Assembly: GCA_033675265.1 (NCBI GenBank)
Contig: JAUJYZ010000132.1
Location: forward strand, 1,148,501 to 1,212,500
Reading direction: 5' to 3'
DNA from: Actinostola sp. cb2023
Lineage: Eukaryota; Cnidaria; Anthozoa; Actiniaria; Actinostolidae
DNA length: 64,000 nt
In this document: positions 13,565 to 25,500 of the stretch, one piece after another
Numbering within the stretch: position 1 is the stretch's first letter
How the letters are laid out: every line of letters starts with the position of its first letter
Made by a program: the position numbers and the translations under genes
Notes under the pieces: generated by a model
The model's input: only the letters and a program-made list of their open reading frames with translations
Database searches by the model: none
Told to the model about the DNA's origin: nothing

Positions 13565-16500
13565 GCTTATAGAATGAGCGGCAGTGTGTAACATGGGTCA
13601 TGAATGCAAATTCTATAAACAACTATGATTATCAAACTCCATCCAAATTTACCTCAAAGTACATCAATTCTAAGCAAATAATGAAAGAAAATCAGAAAAC
13701 TTTCTTGGAAAGGTACTTTTGACAATAATAATTAGTGTCATGCATAGGATGATACACCTCAGCAAAGGTCTCGTATTTGTAAGTAGGAAGCCGTAAGGAT
13801 TTATCGAAGCTTTCGGCCCGTGCTATGCATATGCAAACATTAAGATCAATGATCTGACACTTAATTGAGACCTTTGCATGACCTGTGTTACATACAATCA
13901 GCCTTTATTACTGATCAAGAACTGATTAATAAAACATCAGTTTTGATCTAACCAAATTGACAAATCTGGTTGAACCAATAATTGCTCATGAATTATAATG
14001 AGCATGATTAAACAAGGTTAAACAGCTGCTAGTTTCAGTACTTGTTAGCTTGAGGTGAAATACAGAAGTTGCTGAAAACACTTGAAACACTTGTCAGTCA
14101 GCAAGAAGTTTTCAAAGATTTTAGGGAACCTTGTTGTTGTTGTTTAAATTTATACGTATCTTTTCAACCTATTGTTTTTTATTGTTTAGCTTTCGGAAAA
14201 AAGAATTGATTTTTTTCTCTCTCTTTTGTTTGCTTACGTACTTTGTACATTTCTTGTCCTGAAGATGGACACTTAGTGGGAAAGCTCGACAATAAAAAAC
14301 AATAGGTTGAAGATACGTATAAATTTAAACAAATGAATGAAGAATCCAACCTACAAAGACACACTAAATCTTGTTGTTATTGTTGTTGTTAACTATGTTG
14401 TAATTAATGAGCTACATGTATATTCCTGTACCTTAGATGACTGATGGCTAGCAGCAAAATGAAGTGGTGTTCTAAAAAGAGAAAATAATAATAGTAAAAT
14501 ATAAAGGAATAGATTGCAGACAATATATCCATGAAATTATAGCACTAATTAGATGTGAAGTTTATAAAACGAGAGACCGTGTTTTATCGGCATTTCAAAA
14601 ACTCATGCATAATTGATGATTTATTAATGATTTATTAAATCGCATACTTTGACCAAACAAAACTACCGAACAAGAAAGCCCATTTTTAATCGTATCGAGT
14701 TTCAAGATTACTCAGCAGATAAGGGAAAACAAACGACACACAGGACTCAAGTAGATTTGAATCTCAGTAACTCATGATGAATGTTTATTTTATTCCACGT
14801 TTGAAAAATTCAGAAGGAAAAGGAATCATAAAAATCGTACTTCAAAACTACATCAAAGCAAAGGCGAGCAAGGTCAATTGTTTTGATAAATAAACAGTGT
14901 TTGCATGATAAAATGTAGGTTTCTCCGTGTTCTTTTCAGTACGATTACAGTTGTATGATCCTTGTCTGAGTCATACATCTATTACGCGACCTAATTTTAG
15001 AACCGCCGCGTAGAGCTAATTAAAACAGAATTTCCACGCTCAAAACAGGTCAGTGAACGGCAAAAATACAATCGAAATCAAAACGTCCTTAGATTTTAGG
15101 GATCTATTACAGAAGAAGACGCTCAGTGATGAGGGAGACTATTTGTGTCGGTGAGCATTGATAAAGATCTCCGACTCTTCAAGGTACGCTGTGGTACGTC
15201 TTTAAACGTATTTGAGGTCACTTGAGGTCACATCTTAAATCTAACAAAAGCAGCTTTTGATTTTTAATCGATAATTCCTTTCTGATTTCGAGATAAATCG
15301 AACAAGATCTTTCAATGTATAGGCAGAGACAGCAGATTGGTCGAGCTTTGTCACATCATACCATAGTCTGAATCAACTGGATGTTTAAAAGATATGAAGT
15401 TCGACTTTCCTCTGCGATAATGAAGAAACCAAAGACGTTATCAGAACCGTCTGACCATGAATATGAACCTCAACTGGACGTTCCAAGTACGTGCTACGGA
15501 AGTACGATTCGGAGATTTTTATCTATGCTCACCGACACATATATACATAGTCTCCCTCGTCACGCAACTGTCAGTCATTGTCAGGTCCCTCCTCACGCAA
15601 CTGACATTGTCCTTGTCATAAGCCCGAGTGTACGCTCATTGAGCATCTTGTTAGTAATGGTTGGGCTGCCTGTGCCTGTTCCTTATACGGGACGACATAT
15701 ATGTTGTCCATAAAGATCACGTACTCCTTGGTCACACTTTCGGACTGTTGTTCAAATGTGGGATCTTTTGAGAGTATTAGTACTATCGGTGTGCATGAGG
15801 TGCTAGAAGCAACACGATACTGCTATATGTTTGTGTTTTCCTTGCTGTTTTTTTACTGAAATCATCCAAAAATGTATTATTTTGGAAGATCGTTTTTGAA
15901 GCTGTCCAATAAACTCACAGATCATGTTTTATCGGGTCTAAAACCACTCGGCGAAACACTCCTGCTTGTTTATTAAACAGCTGTACATAAAGATCTTTAT
16001 TGCCGATAAAACACGGGCTTGAGTTCTATAAATGACTTCTAAAACTCCATCTCAATTAATTTACCTTGATTTATAACTGTTACAGTATTACACAAATTCT
16101 AAGCAAATAATACAAGAAAATTACAAAACTTTCTTGTAAAGGTACTTGTGACATCACTTTCATGCGCAGAATTACACCTCAATTTTGTATTCGTAAGTAG
16201 GAAGACGTAACGATTAAATCACAACTTGCTGTCGGTGAAATGCAAAGGTCAATGATACGAGTAAATGAGACCTTTGCATGACCTGTGTCAGTTCTATATC
16301 ACTGATATAGAACTGATTAATATACAGCACTAATGTTTTATTCATTAATTAGGTCTGTATCACTGATACAGACACTGATCTTTTATTCATGCGTATTTAT
16401 ATAGATAGAATATAGAATATTACACCTGTTTTCAAAAACGTTGTCCATGCATTTACAAAATACAAAATAGTAAATACGTAGTGCTGAAAATTATTGTTTT

Positions 16501-19500
16501 AGCCTTGCTGGATGCGATACTAATCTAAAATTGATGTTTCTGATATATTAGTGGTGGTTTTAAACCTGATAAAACACTCCTGCTTGTTTATTAAACAGTA
16601 CATAAAGATCTTTATTGCCGATAAAACACGGGCTTGAGTTCTATAAACGACTTCTATTAACTCCGACCATAGTTTCTAAATCCGTCTTGTACGTTTTTGG
16701 TCCTAACGGTTAGGGATACTCAGTAGAATGCCCTAGCCATTAGGGATTACCCTTTACATGCCCTAATGATTAGGTACTTTGAGAGCTCATTCTCACTCAA
16801 AGCCCTAATGATTAGGACAAAGTCTTGAAAACCCCTTTTGAAAAGGGATAATGCGATAAAAACCCTAATCACTAGGGTCGGACTACGTGATGACAAGCGG
16901 TTAATCAAAGCTGATATAGAACAGACTAACGGATATATAGCTATTAGTCTCGGTGAATTCATGTATGATTCTACATGTATACCACACTCATGTCAAATCA
17001 GAACACAGGAAAATTAAGAAACTCGCTTACAAAGGAATAAAATCACATTAACACTGCAGTTAAGCACTTACCTTTGTATTTTACGGACTCCGTTATTTTT
17101 CAAAAATCGTAATTGGCGGGAAGAGCGGCAGTATCAGTACCCAGTTGGAGTGGCACAATTGTATTGTTCTCAATAAGATCTCTTTGTGTACTGCATAGAA
17201 CATCACTTCAAATTTCTCTTTTAGATCAGACTGATTCCAACACAAATTGCGGAACACGGGGTCAACACGGTGCATCGATCGGTAATCCAGAAGAATACAA
17301 ACACAAATGGCATGATTTAAATAAAGCAAAAACAACTCATAAAAATCATTGAGGCAATAGTTGGAACCTCATTTCAGTCTTGAACTGCAGCTCGTACAAA
17401 ATATTCAAACTCTGTTTATGTTCCAAAATAGATCGGAGACAATGATAGACAAATAGACTACGACTCTGTCAATTACCGGTTGACATATTCAATTAACACC
17501 ACAACTTACCGCTATATCAGGTATCGCAACTGTGACTCTGAAATCTGTTTATTCATAGTTTGGAATCTCAATCAAGGTTTATTAAAATGTACAAAAGTAT
17601 AATATGGATAAGTATGATTTACGGAATGACTTTGATACCAATCATTTATTGAATTACTTGATCACATGGAAGTTAACAATACAATTTATTTAAACGTGTG
17701 TTTTAACCTTCATGCATGTAACATGTACTAATAACTTTGTATGGAAGAAAATACACCATCATTCTCAACAGTGCGTTAAATGATAAAATGACTACAATGA
17801 ATGCTGGCTGCACGGAAGCGCTGATCACGGAAGATTTTCGATTCGCATTGCGATTGACCATCGCTCTATAGTCTTCTTTATTATTGGGTTTTTATACTGA
17901 AAACTGACATTTACGGAGAGCTTCTTGTACAACTGCGAAAATCAATGTTTTTACACAGCTTTTGAACGATGTCAAAGAGACGTTGTTGGAAGTCCTAACC
18001 AGGGGTGTCGAATGGTCCCCGAAAAAAGTCACAGTCTTGCAAAACTTTCTGTCAAATTTCGTTTTTTTCGCAAAAAGCCGTCTCAGAGTCTCATATTTTT
18101 AAAACAAAGGAAATCGTGAAAAAGCATCTCGGGCTAGCAAAAAAATGCCTTGTCTCGGAGTCTCACAAAGTCTCGCCTTGTAAACTGTCCTCAGTCTTAG
18201 AAGCCCTAACGATTAGGGGTTGTGATTTGATATCAAAGAAACCTTGTGCTGAACGCGTTAATAAACTACATCGGGCTTTGTGACATGTTTTAGAAGTTTT
18301 AGATAATGATTAGGGGTACGTTGTGATTTGATATCAAAGAAGAAACACCCTAAAGGGTACCAAAATTATCTTACTGTAATTTGTGACAACGTTTCTATGA
18401 TATCGAATCAGTACAACCCCTAATCGTTAGGGTCATTTCTAAACATATTACTTAACGCAGCGTTGCACAATATTACAAGGTCTCTGTGATATCAAATACA
18501 ACCCGGGATACAACCCCTAATCGTTAGGGCCATTTCTAAACATATTTCTTAACGCAGCGTTGCACAATATTACAATGCAAGGTCTCTGTGATATCAAATA
18601 CAACCCCTAATCGTTAGGGCCATTTCTAAACATATTACTTAACGCAGCGTTGCACAATTACAAGGTCTCTGTGATATCAAATACAACCCCTCTATACGTC
18701 TACGTCTACCCATTCGTTACAGGGGCTTCTAGAAAAGCATGTACATGTAGTTAAAACTCTTAACTCGTTTTTCCGGGGTCTTCGTTTTTCTTGGGTCTTC
18801 GTTTTAGGGTCTTCGTTTTTCCTAGTTCTTCGTTTTAGGGTCTTCGTTTTTCCTAGTTCTTCGTTTTAGGGTCTTCGTTTTTCCTAGTTCTTCGTTTTAG
18901 GGTCTTCGTTTTTCCTAGTTCTTCGTTTTAGGGTCTTCGTTTTTCCTAGTTCTTCGTTTTAGGGTCTTCGTTTTTCCTAGTTCTTCGTTTTAGGGTCTTC
19001 GTTTTTCCTAGTTCTTCGTTTTAGGGTATTCGTTTTTCCTAGTTCTTCGTTTTAGGGTCTTCGTTTTTCCGGGGTCTTACAAATATATGTAGGTCTTAGG
19101 TCTTCGTTTTTCCGACACCCTCTTTAAATAACTCGTTCAGCACAAGGTTTCTTTGTATCAAATAAAACCCATAATCGTTAGGGCTTCTAAAACATATTAC
19201 AAAGGCCGATGTAGTTTATTAACTCACAACCCCTAATCGTTAGGGCTTCTAAGACTGAGGACAGTTTACAAGGCATTTTTTTGCTAGCCCGAGATGCTTT
19301 TTCACGATTTCCTTTGTTTTTAAAAATATGAGACTCTGAGACGGCTTTTTGCGAAAAAAAACGAAATTTGACAGAAAGTTTTGCAAGACTGTGACTTTTT
19401 TCGGGGACCATTCGACACCCCTGGTTAGGACTTCCAACAACGTCTCTTTGACATCGTTCAAAAGCTGTGTAAAAACATTGATTTTCGCAGTTGTACAAGA

Positions 19501-22500
19501 AGCTCTCCGTAAATGTCAGTTTTCAGTATAAAAACCCAATAATAAAGAAGACTATAGAGCGATGGTCAATCGCAATGCGAATCGAAAATCTTCCGTGATC
19601 AGCGCTTCCGTGCAGCCAGCATTCATTGTGTTTTATCATTTAACGCACTGTTGAGAATGATGGTGTATTTTCTTCCATACAAAGTTATTAGTACATGTTA
19701 CATGCATGAAGGTTAAAACACGTTTAAATAAATTGTATTGTTAACTTCCATGTGATCAAGTAATTCAATAAATGATTGGTATCAAAGTCATTCCGTAAAT
19801 CATACTTATCCATATTATACTTTTGTACATTTTAATAAACCTTGATTGAGATTCCAAACTATGAATAAACAGATTTCAGAGTCACAGTTGCGATACCTGA
19901 TATAGCGGTAAGTTGTGGTGTTAATTGAATATGTCAACCGGTAATTGACAGAGTCGTAGTCTATTTGTCTATCATTGTCTCCGATCTATTTTGGAACATA
20001 AACAGAGTTTGAATATTTTGTACGAGCTGCAGTTCAAGACTGAAATGAGGTTCCAACTATTGCCTCAATGATTTTTATGAGTTGTTTTTGCTTTATTTAA
20101 ATCATGCCCATTTGTGTTTCGTATTCTTCTGGATTACCGATCGATGCACCGTGTTGACCCCGTGTCCGCAATTTGTGTTGGAATCAGTCTGATCTAAAAG
20201 AGAAATTTGAAGTGATGTTCTATGCAGTACACAAAGAGATCTTATGTTGAGAACAATACAATTGTGCCACTCCAACTGGGTACTGATACTGCCGCTCTTC
20301 CCGCCAATTACGATTTTTGAAAAATAACGGAGTCCGTAAAATACAAAGGTAAGTGCTTAACTGCAGTGTTAATGTGATTTTATTCCTTTGTAAGCGAGTT
20401 TCTTAATTTTCCTGTGTTCTGATTTGACATGAGTGTGGTATACATGTAGAATCATACACGGATTCACCGAGACTAATAGCTATATATCCGTTAGTCTGTT
20501 CTATATCAGCTTTGATTAACCGCTTGTCATCACGTAGTCCGACCCTAGTGATTAGGGTTTTTATCGCATTATCCCTTTTCAAAAGGGGTTTTCAAGACTT
20601 TGTCCTAATCGTTAGGGCTTTGAGTGAGAATGAGCTCTCAAAGTACCTAATCATTAGGGCATGTAAAGGGTAATCCCTAATGGCTAGGGCATTCTACTGA
20701 GTATCCCTAACCGTTAGGACCAAAAACGTACAAGACGGATTTAGAAACTATGGTCGGAATTAAGTAATGAAGCGTTTATATCAGAAACATCAATTTTAGA
20801 TTAGTATCACATCCAGCAAGGCTAAAACAATAATTTTCAGCACTATTTTGTGCTTATATAAACAGTTGTAGTTTAGCATGTTTAACATTTTGCATCTCAT
20901 TAGATATTTGTATGTCTGTATAAATGTATACTACAACGTTTCTGCAATCTAGTGTATACGTACGTACATGTATACATGTATAGTAGTTATACATATACTT
21001 TTAATTGTTTGACTATTTAATACCTTCCTTTTGTGTCCTTAGCTTTCCAATCTGCTCCCTTGGATAGTAACAGTTTTACACATTTGTGGCTTCCCTAAGG
21101 GGCAATAAATAAATAATAATAATAAAATAACTTTATTTAAAAGGAGGGTAATTATGATAAATGTCAGGTGGCCCTGAAAAGCTAGTAGAATATATACTAT
21201 AAATCTATATATTTTATAAAATATAAATATTGGCCATGAAAATACAAAAGCTACTGATATAAGTAAAATGTATTTTAAAAATGCTTGGTTGAAAGTAGTT
21301 TGACATTTGAAATATATATTTTGTACCTGATATGCAGCCCAGTGCAAGGGTGTACGTCCATCAACATCACCCATAGAAACCTATACAGTACATATACACA
21401 TCTAAATATTTGTAAGTAGAATAGAGATAAATAGGTGCTTACCGTAAATCTTCTATTAAGCGCCCTCCTCAAATAAGCGCCTCCCCTCTATTAAGAGTCC
21501 CCCTTTGGAGCCGTTTTGTACTAAGCACCCCTCTCTAATAAGCGCCCCCTCTAATAAGTGCCCCCCTCTAATAAGCGCCCCCCTGTAATAAGCGAGGAAG
21601 GTGACATTGAGATCTGAAATTTCAGTGATTATCTGACATACAATTGTGTTACATTTCATATTGGCTTCGTTTCTCTGTACTAAGTTGATAATAAAATTTA
21701 CAAAATACGGTAAGAGAATCTGAGTTTAGGAAATTAAATAAGCGCCCCTCTTGATTTGTATATTATCTCAATGTTGTAACTATATTGATATGTTTGTAAC
21801 AACTCATTGTAAAATTTTACAAAATAATTGAATAAAACTGGAAAAAAAAGGAAAAAAAAAAGCGCCCCTCTCTATTAAGCGCCCCTCTTCTAATAAGTGC
21901 CCCCCTAAGACCTCCAAAATTTAATAAGCGTCCCGGGTACTTAATAGAAGATATGTCTAATAGATGCTGGTTATGAAATGGATTCTTGTACTGTTTAATA
22001 AACGAGCAGGAGTGTTTTATCGGGTTTAAAACCACGAGGCGAAGCCAAGTGGTTTTAGACCCGATAAAACACAATCTGCGAGTTTATTGAACAGCTTCTA
22101 AAACTCCATCCCAATTTACCTAGATTTATAACAGTAGTACACGAATTCTAAGCAAATAATATAGTCTAATACAAGAAAATTACAAAACTTTCTTGTAAAG
22201 GTACTTGTGACATCACTGCCAATGTGCTGGATACACCTCAACTCATCCCACATTGGAGAGAGGTTTTGTATTCGTAAGTAGGAAGCTGTAAGGATATTCG
22301 TAACTTGCTGCCGGTGCCATGCAAATAGTCAACGATCAATAGTTTTTATACATGTACGAGTAAATGAGACCTTTGCATGACATGTGTTAAAGGCAATCAG
22401 TCTTTATCACTGATAAAGAACTGATGAATAAAACATCAGTATCTTTATAACTCATATAGACACGCTGATGTTTTATTCATCAGTGTTTTATCGGATATAA

Positions 22501-25500
22501 AGATCCATGCATGTGACCGATTGGACAACCCTGATTGGACCAATTGCTTATGAATTATTAATGAGTTTTAGAACTATATATATAAATAATTATATAATAT
22601 AATGTCAATTAATTCACTGGAATTCTGTACTAAGGAATACAGAACTTTAAAAATGGCAATATATTATGAAGGTCTCACTACGCTGCAGCATCATGTACAT
22701 AACGTCTCCTAATTAAGCAAAACCCATTTCTTGATAACCATGTACTTACACTAGCTGCATATAATATAAGAAGCTTAGCACACTCTAAACGATCACCAAG
22801 AACACTGTACACCTACAAACAAGTTAATTTTTAAACATATCAGTAAAACAATTCCAGATTTTCTTATTATTTATAAGTAAAATGGAGATTATGAGTGAAT
22901 TAATTGTGCACAGAAGTATTAGAAGCCAGCACCCAACCATGTTCAAACTCCAGGATCCACTTTTAAAATCAGCACCACTGTAACTTAATTTTGATAGAAT
23001 TCCTTCTGACAATTTTAACTTGCTTATTTTAAGCCTTTTGATTGTCATGGCAGTTTACAGCGTTGCGTGACCATGTACTTGAAATTGTATTTGAATCCTG
23101 TGATTATGAGTCTGAACAATTAAGGAGTCATTACATTAATCATTATTAATAAAGGTGCATGTCAGCTACATGTAGGTCATTAATAACACACACGGTGGGC
23201 CTATAAGAGCCAAACAATGCCGAGTTTGTACAACTTCTACAGTTTTAATCCAAGCAATATGAAACTTGGCCAGTTGACAGTACAATGTTAATGGGGTACG
23301 TGTTTCTTGGTGCTACAGTCTGCATTGTATTCTTGGTTAGGTTTCTTTGTATGCAGGGTATTGTTTTGGTTCAAGTTCATTCTTCTCGTTCTTTGTGTTC
23401 ATTGTCTAACGTCATCTGGTGTTCTGCAACACCAAGAAACCTCCAATGTATGTGTCAAGACAACAAATCTGTTCTTTTTTGTTTTTTGATTTTCTTGCTA
23501 TTGGTGGGAAAATGACATCACTAACATGCCAACAAATTTTGAAATTCACTGCAATCGAAAGAAATTCTCTAAAACTTAGAGATATAGCTGAAACAATATC
23601 TCAGATATCGTTTAATATTCAATCCAAAGATCTGAATTTTTGAAATTTGAAAATCTGCCATTTTGTTACTAAAAATAGCACAAAATGGCGGAAATTTCAA
23701 ATTTCAAAAAATTATATCTTCGATTGAATAACGATATCTGAGATATTGTTTCAGCTATATCTCTAATAAGTCTTTCGATTGCAATGATCAAATTACTGTA
23801 TTTGTGAGTTTCAAAATTCATTGGCATGTTCGTTTCCCGCCAAATTGCACGAAAAACGAAAAACAAAAAAGAACAGATTTGTTGTCTCACATACTGTCAT
23901 CTGGCCATGCAAGTTTCATATTGCTTAGATTAAAACTGTAGAAATTATACAACCCAGGCATTGTTTGGCTCTTATGGGCCGCCGTGACAGCAGACTACAG
24001 GGTACACTAGTCAAGTGACAGAAACTTGCTCCAATGTGCTGGCATAGACTACGTGCAATGCAATGAAGGGAATGTCACCTTTACTGTATTTACATACATG
24101 TATGGATATGGTATTTACATGACTAGATATTCAATACTATTGTTAGAGAGAAGTACATGTAATGAATCAGGTCATTAGTTTTGAGTATTCTGTCATACGC
24201 CACCTGACATCACTTACCAAAGGTGTTCGACCAAACTGATCTCCTCTGTTTATTTCATCATTCTTTCCAAATTTTATATCTACAATGAAGAACATCACCA
24301 TGTAGAAACAATTTTCATTAATTTCCATAATCACTGATACATGTATATCTTTTAGATAACTCCACATGCAAATGATTGACAACAGATTTCAAATGATGCT
24401 AATAACATGCATTTAGATATTATAATAATAATTACCATCTTGGAGTAGATTTTGTAGCAACCGTTTGTTACCATTGACAGCAGTAGCATGAAGGAGAGTG
24501 GTTGTAGTAGACAACACTGAAAGTGGAGTACAGTAAATTATTAGCACATTAACTAATATTTTAATATTAAATAATGATTGTACTCGACATGTACATTGTA
24601 ACCCCTTATGGAATCCCTTTGTTTTTCTGGGATCCCTTCCCATGCAGAGAGAAGTAAGGACAGAGATCTAGACAATTGAGACACAGGAATATATCTATAG
24701 ATGTCATAGCCTGGTTTATACTGCCTATCATAAGAACTGAACGTTTCAATAGTGTATGTATGCACAGTAGAAATGAATATTTAGGCTAAGATCAAAGCAC
24801 ACAGGCAAGCACTCAGTCACGCAGTCTCAGGGTCATGCAGCACCTGTATTGCTGAACGTCCGTATCTATGCAAGTGTGAGGCATGCTGTCTCAGGGTCAT
24901 GCGGCACCCACATTGTCCTTGCTGAACATGCATATCTACTCAAATGTGAAAGCTGAGTGTGATGGCCAGCGGTGGCACGATATGCTGCGACAAATGACAA
25001 TTTTTTCGGGGTTATTATGTTAACAAAATTATGTTCCATTTGAAATTATTTATTTTATTATTACCGACCTACATTACATGTATATGGACAGCAAGTCAGC
25101 TTGTAATTCCATTATCCATTTTTGCCAGAAAAGATGGCCGCAAGGCCCATCTTTGAAAAATTATATCTTCTCAACGGATTCGGTGACCCCCATTTTTTTA
25201 TTTCATTTTTCTACTCTAGCACTCCAAATAAATATTTGTGCCAAGTCTTAAAAAATTGTTCGACAAACAATAATTGTTCAGTATATTGCATAGCCTGAGA
25301 AAACAGCTACCTCTCATCGGGGTCGGCTTTTACTCGCCCGAGAGAGACGTCTGAGATTCGAGCCGAAATATTCCATACTGATGATGTGTCACTACCAAGA
25401 TTCGGGTAGTAGTTCTGATTGGTTAATCAAGTCATGTTATGAATAAATTAACAACATATCTCAACGGACAAGACCATAAATAACTTCTAAGTTTTCTAAG

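Larger units (their letters stand above)
16661..20759. mobile_element. Giant 4.1-kb foldback element with arms of about 1.6 kb
   Basis: The sequence from 16661 (CTCCGACCATAGTTTCTAAA) inward is matched in reverse complement from 20759 inward. Paired positions sum to about 37420 throughout, so the centre is near 18710. Arms run to about 18260 and from about 19130 and are nearly identical; for example a 64-codon ORF at 17925 is repeated on the other strand at 19498. TTAA sits immediately outside both ends (16657-16660, 20760-20763), as in a TTAA target duplication. There is no transposase ORF. The loop holds tandem repeats. It lies in the 6.5-kb inversin intron between exons 14432-14471 and 21024-21094. 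Confidence 0.88.

Noticed and set aside
12257..13594. ORFs of poly-Tyr, poly-Ile, poly-Leu and poly-Asn
   Set aside because: They are translations of AAT triplets. Only 12268-12433 is an exon.
15381..15713. 110-codon plus-strand ORF
   Set aside because: It overlaps the right arm of a foldback, has no splice or start support, and no recognisable motif.
17925..19498. Matching 60-100-codon ORFs on opposite strands (YNCENQCFYTAFERCQRD)
   Set aside because: They are the same sequence in the two arms of the giant foldback. They are too short, with no domain, to be a transposase.
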